64,000 nucleotides of DNA from Marinarcus sediminis (lineage in GTDB: Bacteria > Campylobacterota > Campylobacteria > Campylobacterales > Arcobacteraceae), in the NCBI RefSeq assembly GCF_048571275.1, contig NZ_CP182357.1:1488001-1552000 (forward strand), written 5' to 3'. Of the stretch, positions 53,406 through 60,640 are shown one piece after another (position 1 is the first letter of the stretch; the number at the start of each line of letters is the position of its first letter). Under the pieces are notes generated by a model. The model had not been told where the DNA came from. It did not search any database and saw nothing but the letters and a program-made list of their open reading frames with translations. The position numbers and the translations under genes are program-made.

Positions 53406-53490
53406 TTTATTTTTAAATAAGAAAAATGTGATTTTTTTAACACTTCTTTAACATTTATATACTAAAATAAAAGAAAAAAAAGGATGCCCA

Positions 53491-53982
53491 GTGAAAAAAA
53501 CGCTTTTTGTAATTGTATCATTGTTGTTCAGTTTAAACGTCTACTCAAGTGACATGCAAAAAACAAGATACCAATCTGTTCCAATGGAAAAAACAACCAT
53601 GCTTCAAAAAGGTGAAAACAAATTGCATTGTCCAATTTGTGGTATGACACTTCCAATGTTTTACAAAACAAATCATGCTTCTAAAGAAGGAGAGGTCAAT
53701 TACCAATACTGTTCTTTAAACTGTTTGGTTACAGATAAAGAGGCAAAAGGTGATGCCCTTACTGATCTTAAAGTTGTTGACAACACCAGTTTAAAATTCA
53801 TCGATGCGCATAAAGCTTTTTATGTGTACGGAAGTAATAAACCAGGAACAATGACAAAAATAAGTAAATATGCATTTGCTACAAAAGAAGCGGCTGAAAA
53901 CTTTATCAAAGACAGTGGTGGCGAGTTGAAATCATTTGATGAAATTTATGCCATCTCTTTAGCTGAACATAAACACAAATAA
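53491..53982 (+). CDS. NosL-family periplasmic protein
   Basis: A 163-residue protein starting with GTG after AAAAAGGATGCCCA. It has a signal peptide (1-19), then LHCPICGMTLPMFYKTNH, VNYQYCSLNCLVTDKEAKGD, and HKAFYVYGSNKPGTMTKISKYAFATKEAAENF. The CPxCGM and YCSLNC sites are typical copper-binding NosL features. The C-terminus is histidine-rich (AEHKHK). It is the third NosL-like gene within 3 kb and ends at a strong terminator. Confidence 0.85.
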   Translation: MKKTLFVIVSLLFSLNVYSSDMQKTRYQSVPMEKTTMLQKGENKLHCPICGMTLPMFYKTNHASKEGEVNYQYCSLNCLVTDKEAKGDALTDLKVVDNTSLKFIDAHKAFYVYGSNKPGTMTKISKYAFATKEAAENFIKDSGGELKSFDEIYAISLAEHKHK

Positions 53983-53994
53983 TTGTACCCTCAT

Positions 53995-54024
53995 TTTAAA
54001 AGAGAGCATAGGCTCTCTTTTAAA
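53995..54024 (+). terminator. Terminator after the NosL gene
   Basis: A perfect 13-base stem (53995-54007 with 54012-54024) and a four-base loop; the descending arm ends TTTTAAA. It lies 13 bases after the stop. Confidence 0.8.
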
Positions 54025-54161
54025 TCTTCATAACTTTTTTTTACTCTTTCCGTAATTTTTCTTTTTCTCAAACGTCTGCAGTGGATACTTTTTTTCAAAA
54101 GCGACTCCTAATGACTTTTTTTGTATAATCACGAAAAATTATAAATAACAGAGGAATTAAT

Positions 54162-55694
54162 TTGAGAGCATTAATCAGTGTTAGCGATAAAAGTGGTGTT
54201 GAGAATTTTGCAAAAGAGTTAGTAAAATTAGGTTACGAAATCATCAGTACAGGTGGTACTTATAAAGCTTTACAAAATGCTGGAATAGCAGTCATTGAAG
54301 CAAACGAAGTGACAAAATTTCCAGAGTGTTTTGAAGGAAGAGTTAAAACGTTAAACCCATATATTCATGGTGGAATTTTACACAGACGAGACAAACAATC
54401 TCACTTAGACCAAGCACGTGAGTTAGGTGTTGAAGGTATTGATTTAGTATGTGTAAACTTGTATCCATTTAAAGCAACCATTGAAAAAACTGATGACTTT
54501 GAAGAGATTATCGAAAACATTGATATCGGTGGTCCTGCTATGGTGCGAAGTGCTGCTAAAAACCACGACTCTGTTATTATTGTAACGGATGTTGTTGATT
54601 ATGACTTAGTATTAAACAATCTAAAAAATAATACAAATACACAAGAGTTCAGAAGAGATATGATGATAAAAGCCTATGAGCATACAGCAGCATATGACTC
54701 TATGATTGCAAACTACATGAACAAAAGATTCAATAATGGTTTTGGTGACAAACAATTTATTGTAGGAACAAAAGTATTTGATACAAGATATGGGGAAAAC
54801 CCACATCAAAAAGGTGCATTGTATGAGTTTGATTCACAATTTACAAATAAATTTATCACCCTAAAAGGTGAAGCATCTTTTAACAACATGGGAGATATAA
54901 GTGGAGCTGCTAAAATTGCATCTGCTTTTGGTGATGACAATGCCGTATGTATTGTAAAACACGGTAACCCATGTGGATTTGCGATTAAAGACACCCTTTT
55001 AGAGTCATACACAGAAGCTTTAAGATGTGACCCAATTTCAGCATATGGTGGAGTGGTTGCAGTAAATGGTGTAGTTGATTTAGAGTTAGCTGTTAAGATG
55101 AACGAAATCTTTCTAGAAGTAGTTTTTGCAGCAGACTTCACACCTGAAGCAGAAGTTGAGTTAAACAAGAAAAAAAGAATCAAACTGTTCAAACAAGGAA
55201 CATCTAAACTTGAAATGGCAAACGATGTTTTTAACTTCAAAATAGTTGATGGTGGATTTGTTTATCAAGATGCTGATAAAGTAGAAGATGATGAGGTTAA
55301 AAACTCTGAATTAAAATCAAAAAGAGCAGCAACAACTCAAGAAGTAAAAGATATGGAAATCGCATACAAAGTAGCAAGTTTAACCAAATCAAACTGCGTA
55401 GTGTACGTGAAAAACTCAGCCATGGTTGCAGTTGGTATGGGTATGACTTCAAGAGTTGACGCCGCCAAAGCAGCTTTACGAAAAGCAGAAGATTTAGGTA
55501 TTGACGTAAGCGGTTCAGTATTAGCTTCTGAAGCATTCTTCCCATTCAGAGACAGCATCGACGCCGCACAAGAAGCGGGTGTGAAATGTGTGATTGAACC
55601 AGGTGGAAGTATCAGAGATGATGAGATTATAGAAGCGGCGGATGAGTTTGGGATGGCGTTGTATTTTTCAGGGAAAAGACACTTTTTACACTAA
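54162..55694 (+). CDS. purH: Bifunctional AICAR transformylase / IMP cyclohydrolase
   Basis: A 510-residue enzyme for the last two steps of IMP synthesis. The N-terminal cyclohydrolase domain (1-195) includes SVSDKSGVENFA, ISTGGTYKAL and GRVKTLNPYIHGGIL. The transformylase domain includes RYGENPHQKG, VKHGNPCGFA, DPISAYGGV and the end FPFRDSIDAAQEAGV...IEPGGSIRDDE. The start is TTG at 54162 after GAGGAATTAA. It appears monocistronic. Confidence 0.97.
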   Translation: MRALISVSDKSGVENFAKELVKLGYEIISTGGTYKALQNAGIAVIEANEVTKFPECFEGRVKTLNPYIHGGILHRRDKQSHLDQARELGVEGIDLVCVNLYPFKATIEKTDDFEEIIENIDIGGPAMVRSAAKNHDSVIIVTDVVDYDLVLNNLKNNTNTQEFRRDMMIKAYEHTAAYDSMIANYMNKRFNNGFGDKQFIVGTKVFDTRYGENPHQKGALYEFDSQFTNKFITLKGEASFNNMGDISGAAKIASAFGDDNAVCIVKHGNPCGFAIKDTLLESYTEALRCDPISAYGGVVAVNGVVDLELAVKMNEIFLEVVFAADFTPEAEVELNKKKRIKLFKQGTSKLEMANDVFNFKIVDGGFVYQDADKVEDDEVKNSELKSKRAATTQEVKDMEIAYKVASLTKSNCVVYVKNSAMVAVGMGMTSRVDAAKAALRKAEDLGIDVSGSVLASEAFFPFRDSIDAAQEAGVKCVIEPGGSIRDDEIIEAADEFGMALYFSGKRHFLH

Positions 55695-55701
55695 AAAGAT
55701 T

Positions 55702-55729
55702 GAAAGAGTGATTTTATAAGCACTCTTTC
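55702..55729 (+). terminator. Possible terminator after purH
   Basis: GAAAGAGTG (55702-55710) pairs with CACTCTTTC (55721-55729) around a ten-base loop, eight bases after the purH stop. The left arm can alternatively pair with a distant copy at 55831-55848. Confidence 0.5.
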
Positions 55730-55848
55730 TTCATAACTCTGCGTTACGAATAAAAAAGTACAAACTCATTTACTACAAGTAAAATCCTTAGTACTTTTTT
55801 ATTCATGCCTTGATTTATTTTGAAATATCACTTCTAAAATCACTCTTT
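55703..55848. repeat. Nested inverted-repeat element downstream of purH
   Basis: Three nested arm pairs: 55703-55720 with 55831-55848 (17 of 18 bases), GAATAAAAAAGTAC at 55748-55761 with its perfect complement at 55791-55804, and TTTAC-TACAA-GTAAA at 55769-55783. The 146-base block can fold into one long structure, or the left arm can form the short purH terminator instead. It has no open frame. It may be a small non-autonomous element or a structured RNA marking the edge of the accessory region. Confidence 0.45.
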
Positions 55849-56191
55849 TGTAGATTGGTTTAACAATAAAAATAACTTTCCTTTTTACTCATAATAGACT
55901 CCTGATATATTTATCATTTTGTTAAACTATTACGATTTTTAATTAATATCCATACATAATGATATGCTATTAAGGATATACGTTAGTAATCTAACATTAA
56001 AATTATATAAAAAGATTAAAAATATTATAAAAAATATTGCAATATGAAATAATTTTATTTAAAAGACTCTATGTTAGGTATTTATTTATATTTAATAGGT
56101 TAACATCTTAAATGTAAAACTATTAAGTAGTTTAGATGTAAGTAGTATATAATGTATTACTAATAAATAGTTATAAATAAGGAATAATCTG
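55849..56191. other. AT-rich gap before the first cassette-like gene
   Basis: About 340 bases with no gene and very low GC. It contains a possible AT-rich attC site (55989-56079) and an imperfect palindrome at about 56104-56138. The start of the next gene has an AAGGAA ribosome site at 56179-56184. Confidence 0.4.
55989..56079. repeat. Possible AT-rich attC-like site
   Basis: ATCTAAC at 55989-55995 fits the R'' consensus RYYYAAC, and GTTAGGT at 56073-56079 fits R' (GTTRRRY), 91 bases end to end. Partial complementarity lies between (CTAACAT...AAAATTAT against ATAATTTTA...ATGTTAG), with a central ATATTGCAATAT palindrome. The L boxes are not clear, so this is tentative. Confidence 0.35.
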
Positions 56192-56530
56192 ATGAATAAA
56201 AAATATTCAATTGTTATAGTGATTTGTTTTTTAATTTTTTGGTCTGTAAAACTTTTAGATTCTACGGGAACAATAGATACTATAAAATTAGCTATGAATG
56301 ATAAATTTAATTATAAAATAGAAACATTACTTACACAAGCTGATGATGAGGATATGGTAAAAATATTAAATAGTTTTATGAAAAAAGTTCAAAAAGATTA
56401 TGCCAATAAAACTACAAGTGAAACGGTATTATTAAGTGCAAATCAAAAAAACAAACATGTAGTGTATAAATTTCAAATGGATTATGATGACTTATTACAA
56501 TCTGTACCAAATAAAAAAGTTATCAAATAA
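56192..56530 (+). CDS. Orphan cassette gene 1, 5' part (probable frameshift)
   Basis: A 112-codon frame with an N-terminal membrane anchor (about 5-22) and a helical charged body, ending KFQMDYDDLLQSVPNKKVIK. An A6 run at 56515-56520 lies near the end. A shift of frame there would continue into the overlapping downstream frame (NKIKNLVYKDICSQGIL...), giving one protein of about 185 residues with uniform composition. AAGGAA precedes the ATG. The family is not recognised. Confidence 0.55.
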   Translation: MNKKYSIVIVICFLIFWSVKLLDSTGTIDTIKLAMNDKFNYKIETLLTQADDEDMVKILNSFMKKVQKDYANKTTSETVLLSANQKNKHVVYKFQMDYDDLLQSVPNKKVIK

Positions 56531-56747
56531 AATTAAAAATTTAGTATATAAAGATATATGTTCTCAAGGAATATTATCTTTTATTGTTGAAAATAAGGCA
56601 GTAAGTTTTGAGTATATTTATTATGATTCCTTATCGAAAGAACAAAATAGGTATTTGATTCAAAGTGGTGATTGTAAAAAATGGGAAGATAATAATTTAG
56701 TATTTTCACTAACTAAAAAAGCGAAAAATTTTATAAATAATCTTTAG
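56484..56747 (+). CDS. Orphan cassette gene 1, 3' part (probable frameshift)
   Basis: An 87-codon frame overlapping the previous one by 47 bases in another phase. Its protein-like part starts near KIKNLVYKDICSQ and contains AVSFEYIYYDSLSKEQN and SGDCKKWED. The ATG at 56484 lies inside the upstream gene without a ribosome site, so independent translation is unlikely. It ends ten bases before the attC site at 56757, as expected of a cassette gene. Confidence 0.45.
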   Translation: MMTYYNLYQIKKLSNKIKNLVYKDICSQGILSFIVENKAVSFEYIYYDSLSKEQNRYLIQSGDCKKWEDNNLVFSLTKKAKNFINNL

Positions 56748-56756
56748 ATAAAATAT

Positions 56757-56825
56757 TTATAACAAATCATTGGAGCCAATAAATTCCCCTGCGGGCAATT
56801 CATCGGCTCATTTCAAACGTTAGCC
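56757..56825 (+). repeat. attC-like recombination site 1
   Basis: About 69 bases starting TTATAAC and ending GTTAGCC. The inner boxes pair: TTGGAGCC (56770-56777), with one extrahelical G, against GGCTCA (56805-56810). A central AATTCCC...GGGCAATT hairpin lies between. The arrangement R''-L''-variable stem-L'-R', with the unpaired base in L'', is that of integron attC sites. The final bases depart from GTTRRRY at one position. Confidence 0.7.
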
Positions 56826-56858
56826 GAATAATAATAAAATCATCGAGAGGGGAATTTT

Positions 56859-57197
56859 ATGGCAGATTCAGAAATAAAAGCGCCAAATGGCAAGACATTA
56901 TATAAATTTACTGGAACGGAAATAAAAGAGACCAATGGAAAAACAATATTTAAAATTACAAATAGTGAAATTAAATTACCAAATGGCTCTACTCAATATA
57001 AATTCACGGGCGATGAAATTAAGCAAACTAATGGGTCTGCAATTTATAAATTTACTGGTAGTGAAATTAAGGAAACAAATGGTAAAACAGTTTTCAAGTA
57101 CTCAGCCACAGAGTTAAAAGCCCCAAACGGTAAAACCTTATTTAAATTTACTGGCAGGGTTCCAGTTCCTGTGATTTTCGCATTAGGGCTTATTTAG
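56859..57197 (+). CDS. Orphan cassette gene 2: internal-repeat protein
   Basis: A 112-residue protein made almost entirely of about six 17-19-residue repeats following the pattern EIK-x-x-NGK-T-x-F/Y-KFTGT/S, then a short hydrophobic end (VPVPVIFALGLI). The repeats suggest a small beta-solenoid or beta-roll. GAGAGGGGAAT precedes the ATG, 33 bases after attC site 1, and the stop is 18 bases before attC site 2. Function unknown; tight packing between two recombination sites supports a cassette gene. Confidence 0.75.
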   Translation: MADSEIKAPNGKTLYKFTGTEIKETNGKTIFKITNSEIKLPNGSTQYKFTGDEIKQTNGSAIYKFTGSEIKETNGKTVFKYSATELKAPNGKTLFKFTGRVPVPVIFALGLI

Positions 57198-57215
57198 TGG
57201 TTTGGTCAATAAATA

Positions 57216-57277
57216 CGCTAACAAGCTAAGACAGTCGGACGCGCGAAATTCGCGCGCCTCTGCTTAGGGCGTTAGAC
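57216..57277 (+). repeat. attC-like recombination site 2
   Basis: A 62-base site from CGCTAAC to GTTAGAC (a perfect GTTRRRY). L'' is GCTAAGACAG (57225-57234) with an extrahelical A, pairing with CTGCTTAG (57260-57267). The variable stem is GG(A)CGCGCGAA against TTCGCGCGCC, a GC-rich island in AT-rich DNA. This is the clearest integron-type site in the window. Confidence 0.8.
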
Positions 57278-57296
57278 AAAGAAAAAGGATAGTAAC

Positions 57297-58004
57297 ATCA
57301 AACTTCACGAACAACTCATAAATTTTACTAAAGAAAGATTACCTGAATTAAAAAAAGAAACTTTTGAAAGACAAAAGCAAACTGATAACGTAGTTGTTTG
57401 GATTGCTGGTTTATCAACTGGTGCTATTGCACTTATTTTATCAAGTTCAAAAACAACTCCAATTATTGATATAGTATATCTTAAAATATCTGTTGTATTT
57501 TTTCTTTTAACGATAATATCAGCTGTTATATTTAGGTCATTTGTTTACAGTCTTCAACAAAAAGAATCCGATATAATTTTTTATTTTGAAGGATATTGTT
57601 TTGGTGCAACTTGTGATACATTTGGACCAATAACAATTTTAGAACATCATTCAATTAAAGACATTGCTAATAGTTTAAAAAACGATATGAATTTAGATTA
57701 TGATGATTGGTTAGAAAATGATAATTTAGATAGAGATTTTTGGGTCAAACATTATGAAAGATGGGCTCAATTTTGGGATAATCAAGAAAAAGAAGGACTA
57801 AAAAACTTATCTATGGCAATGGCTCCATTGTTAGGAAAGTTACCACAAGAGGTTGATGAAAAGATTATTACCGAACAGGATAATACATCTCAAATAAAAA
57901 GTCTTGTTAAATTAAGAAATATTTGTCATAGAGCATATATTTTTGTTATGTTATTTTTTATATTTGCATTACTAACTATAACACTAGGTTTTATTATAAT
58001 ATAA
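57297..58004 (+). CDS. Orphan cassette gene 3: membrane protein with non-standard start
   Basis: The frame is open from 57276 to the stop at 58002-58004 and encodes continuous protein-like sequence, but there is no ATG, GTG or TTG before an internal ATG at 57687. The best start is ATC at 57297, six bases after AAGGAT, giving 235 residues beginning IKLHEQLINFTKERL. There are two transmembrane segments near residues 37-56 and 62-81 and a third at the C-terminus (about 213-234), with a soluble middle (EHHSIKDIANSL, FWVKHYERWAQFW). It begins 19 bases after attC site 2. Family unknown. Either an ATC start is used or the ATG was lost. Confidence 0.6.
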   Translation: MKLHEQLINFTKERLPELKKETFERQKQTDNVVVWIAGLSTGAIALILSSSKTTPIIDIVYLKISVVFFLLTIISAVIFRSFVYSLQQKESDIIFYFEGYCFGATCDTFGPITILEHHSIKDIANSLKNDMNLDYDDWLENDNLDRDFWVKHYERWAQFWDNQEKEGLKNLSMAMAPLLGKLPQEVDEKIITEQDNTSQIKSLVKLRNICHRAYIFVMLFFIFALLTITLGFIII

Positions 58005-58047
58005 ACTAAATATAGGGGTCAGGTGATAACAATAACCTATTTAGTTT
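58003..58047 (+). repeat. Hairpin after cassette gene 3
   Basis: AAACTAAATATAGG (58003-58016) can pair with CCTATTTAGTTT (58036-58047), leaving two bulged bases and a loop that holds the first copy of the TCAGGTGATAACAATAAC repeat. It may be a terminator or part of a decayed mobile element. Confidence 0.35.
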
Positions 58048-58250
58048 AAAATTACACCCTAGAGGTTTTAATATTTATGCAGAAAGTAAAAGCAAAATTA
58101 CTGCCTGACAGCTTATTTGACTTGGAAGTTAGATCGTGAACGTCAGTAATAGAAACAGATTTTTTATCTGCGAGCAGAAGCATAGAGCTCAGGTGATAAC
58201 GATAACTTTGTAAAAAAATAAGCTAGCTTGTCGTTCTTACTTGACCTCTG
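58015..58250. repeat. Decayed repeat cluster (possible mobile-element remnant)
   Basis: TCAGGTGATAACAATAAC at 58019-58036 recurs as TCAGGTGATAACGATAAC at 58189-58206 (17 of 18 bases). A diverged inverted copy (about 15 of 22 bases) ends near 58250. A possible R'-type GTTAGAT lies at 58128-58134. The 285-base gap between cassette gene 3 and the OsmC gene has no gene. The arrangement resembles terminal repeats of a decayed insertion or MITE-like element. Confidence 0.35.
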
Positions 58251-58289
58251 ATTCATAAATTCATATATAATATAAAATAAGGAATAACC

Positions 58290-58664
58290 ATGAAATCAAT
58301 CAGTAAAAATCAGAAATATATAAATCAATTGGAAGGAACAGATTTACTTATTGATACAACAGAAGAGAAAGGTGGGACGGGACAATATACTCGACCACAT
58401 GACTTGTTGGAAGCTGCATTGGCAAGTTGTATCAATATTATGCTTCAAAAAGAAGCTGAAAAACTGGAATTAAAAGATATACAATTTGAAACCGAAGTAG
58501 TACTAAACAGAGAAAATCCAGAAGAAGCTCATTTTGAATATTCATATAAAATCATTGCAAATGATAATTATGAAAATTTAAGAGAGATGTTTGATGAAGC
58601 GTTGTTGAATAGTTCGGTCAGAAAAACGTTATCAAGACGAATCGTTTTTACAAAAAAAGAGTAA
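58290..58664 (+). CDS. OsmC/Ohr-family protein
   Basis: A 124-residue protein shorter than typical OsmC (about 140). It keeps the core order GTGQYTRPHDLLEAALASCINIMLQKEAEKLEL (the ASC peroxidatic cysteine) and a C-terminal SSVRKTLSRRIVF in place of the usual second cysteine, which is missing. Thiol peroxidases of this family reduce organic hydroperoxides; without the second cysteine the activity is uncertain. AAGGAATAACC precedes the ATG. An attC-like half-site follows the stop. Confidence 0.78.
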   Translation: MKSISKNQKYINQLEGTDLLIDTTEEKGGTGQYTRPHDLLEAALASCINIMLQKEAEKLELKDIQFETEVVLNRENPEEAHFEYSYKIIANDNYENLREMFDEALLNSSVRKTLSRRIVFTKKE

Positions 58665-58736
58665 GACATAACAACCGCTTCGACGCTGACAATATCTTTG
58701 GTAGGGTTTTTATTGGGAAGTATTTTGTTATAATAT

Positions 58737-58838
58737 ATGTATCACAAACCAAGAAGAAGTAAAATATCAGAATATTGTGTTGTTAAATATATTGATGAAG
58801 CACCAATTCAGCTAAAGAAAGAAGATGTTAAAAAATGA
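58737..58838 (+). CDS. Small frame overlapping the GrpB-like gene
   Basis: A 33-codon frame (MYHKPRRSKISEYCVVKYID...) whose TGA overlaps the ATG of the next gene by four bases, a translational-coupling arrangement. No ribosome site is visible before its ATG, which lies in TATAATATATG. It may be a coupled leader peptide or the tail of a lost gene. Confidence 0.25.
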   Translation: MYHKPRRSKISEYCVVKYIDEAPIQLKKEDVKK

Positions 58839-59356
58839 AAATCTTAAAATATAAAAAAATCGAAGCGAGTTTTCACCCTTGGTCGGAAATTTATCTTGAT
58901 GTTGCCCAACGTGTAATTGAGTCTGTTCGCACCGAACAGTTTGATGTCATTCATATAGGTTCTACCTCATTTAAAGTTGGTGGCAAAGGGATAATTGATT
59001 TATCTGTTTTATATAAAAATAACGATTTAGACGAAGCAGTGAAACATCTGTTGGCACTTGGATTTCAAGATCAAATCAGTGAAAACCCTTTTCCTCCTGA
59101 GCGACCACGAAAAGATGGTACCATTATTTTTAATGGCAAAGAGTATTTTTTGCATCTGCATGTGATTCAAAGTGGAAGTGATGAACATACAAAACAGATT
59201 GAGTATAAAAAGTATATGTTAAATAACCTTCTTGCCAGAGAAGCGTATGAGTCTACTAAAAAAAAGATTCTCTCTCATGGTTATACGGATCAAGAGAACT
59301 ACGGCAAACAAAAATCACCCTATGTCAAATCGGTTTTAAATGCAATCATAAAATAG
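58835..59356 (+). CDS. GrpB-family nucleotidyltransferase-like protein
   Basis: A 173-residue protein with the GrpB/UPF0157 pattern: HPWSEIYLDVAQRVIESV, DVIHIGSTSFKVGGKGIIDLSVLY (nucleotidyltransferase-like GS and D-x-S), FPPERPRKDGTIIFNGKEYFLHLHV and the end YGKQKSPYVKSVL. Substrate and product are unknown for most of the family. AAGAAAGAAGATG lies upstream. It lies at the right end of the accessory region. Confidence 0.78.
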   Translation: MKILKYKKIEASFHPWSEIYLDVAQRVIESVRTEQFDVIHIGSTSFKVGGKGIIDLSVLYKNNDLDEAVKHLLALGFQDQISENPFPPERPRKDGTIIFNGKEYFLHLHVIQSGSDEHTKQIEYKKYMLNNLLAREAYESTKKKILSHGYTDQENYGKQKSPYVKSVLNAIIK

Positions 59357-59576
59357 TTTAGAAACTCAAAAAAAAAATAACCCACAGAAAAGACAATCCA
59401 ATAAAATAATTATTTATCTGTTTAATCTCATAATAAAATAATAAAATAAAATTTAAGTTATTGGTATGCATAATAATGAATAAAATATTAAGCACAAAAG
59501 TTAGTTATTTTATTTCATTTTATATACTTTAGGTATATAATGGTGGAATATAGGATTAAAAAGAGAAGGGACGATT

Positions 59577-60581
59577 ATGAATTTAGGAAAAAGATTATCA
59601 ATATTGATAATAAGTATTTCATGTATTGCATTAGTAATAAGTTTTATTGTATTAAATCAATACAAGTCAGAAATAAAAAATAATGTGTATGAGAATACAA
59701 GAGCTAATTTAATAACTAAATTAGAGGATAAAATAGCTGGAAGATTGGAAGTTGGAATTACCAATGCCATTGCCTTTGCAAATGATAAAAATATTGTTGA
59801 TGCGTTAAAGACAAATAACAGAAATTTGGCGATTGAAGAGTTAAATGAGATTGCTGATAAGTTTAGCAATGAAGCAAATGTTAAACAACTCAAAATTCAC
59901 ATTCATACAGCAGATATAAAATCTTTCCTAAGAGCTTGGAAACCTAAAAGATTTGGAGATGATTTAAGCGGTTTTAGACATACCATTAATAAAGTAAAAG
60001 AGACAAAAAAATCACTCACAACCATTGAGATTGGTAATATAGGAATATTTTTGGTTGCCATTACTCCGGTGCTTGAAGATGGCACATATTTGGGTTCTTT
60101 GGAAATTTTACAACGTTTTAATATCATCATTAATCAATTTAAAAAAGACAATGAAAATCTTTTGGTGTTGTTAGATAACAAATTTGAGTCAACAGCAAAA
60201 TTGATGAAGGACAAAGTAAAATTAAGTAACTACATTTTAAGTCAGTCGAAATATGATAAAGACTTTTTCGATGCTGCTGGAAAAATAGATTTTTCAACCC
60301 TTTTAAAAGAGGGCTATTTTTTAGATGATAAATATTTTTATACCTTTAAAACCATTCAAGATTTTGAAGGAAAAAATATTGGGATTTCTCTTATAAGTGA
60401 AGATAAAAAAGTTGTTGATAATATTATTGATGATACTTCAAGTATTATCAATACCGCTTTATTGATAATCGTATTATTGATTGTAGTTTTAACAACTACG
60501 ATATTAACCAGTTTAAAAAAAGTTGTTTTAAATCCTTTAAATGATTTTCAACAAGGTTTGTTGGAATTTTTAAATTTCTGA
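59577..60581 (+). CDS. Methyl-accepting chemotaxis protein, 5' part (frameshifted)
   Basis: A 334-codon frame giving TM1 (about 8-27), a periplasmic Cache-type sensor (about 30-285), TM2 (about 289-311) and the start of the cytoplasmic part, ending LNDFQQGLLEFLNF before TGA. The T run at 60567-60571 has five bases; six would read EFFKFLNKETKSSPLI and continue directly into the downstream frame. The gene is thus one chemoreceptor of about 738 residues broken by a one-base deletion. The sensor ligand is unknown. Confidence 0.8.
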   Translation: MNLGKRLSILIISISCIALVISFIVLNQYKSEIKNNVYENTRANLITKLEDKIAGRLEVGITNAIAFANDKNIVDALKTNNRNLAIEELNEIADKFSNEANVKQLKIHIHTADIKSFLRAWKPKRFGDDLSGFRHTINKVKETKKSLTTIEIGNIGIFLVAITPVLEDGTYLGSLEILQRFNIIINQFKKDNENLLVLLDNKFESTAKLMKDKVKLSNYILSQSKYDKDFFDAAGKIDFSTLLKEGYFLDDKYFYTFKTIQDFEGKNIGISLISEDKKVVDNIIDDTSSIINTALLIIVLLIVVLTTTILTSLKKVVLNPLNDFQQGLLEFLNF

Positions 60582-60640
60582 ATAAAGAGACAAAAAGTTC
60601 GCCCTTAATCAATATAAATACAAATGATGAAATTGGGATT

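Noticed and set aside
51375..53982. Proof of nitrous oxide reduction
   Set aside because: NosL-like proteins alone do not show N2O reduction; no nosZ, nosD or nosY is present in the window.
56104..56138. Palindrome around CATCTTAAA...TTTAGATG as an attC site
   Set aside because: It lacks GTTRRRY and RYYYAAC ends at suitable distances; the candidate at 55989-56079 is somewhat better.
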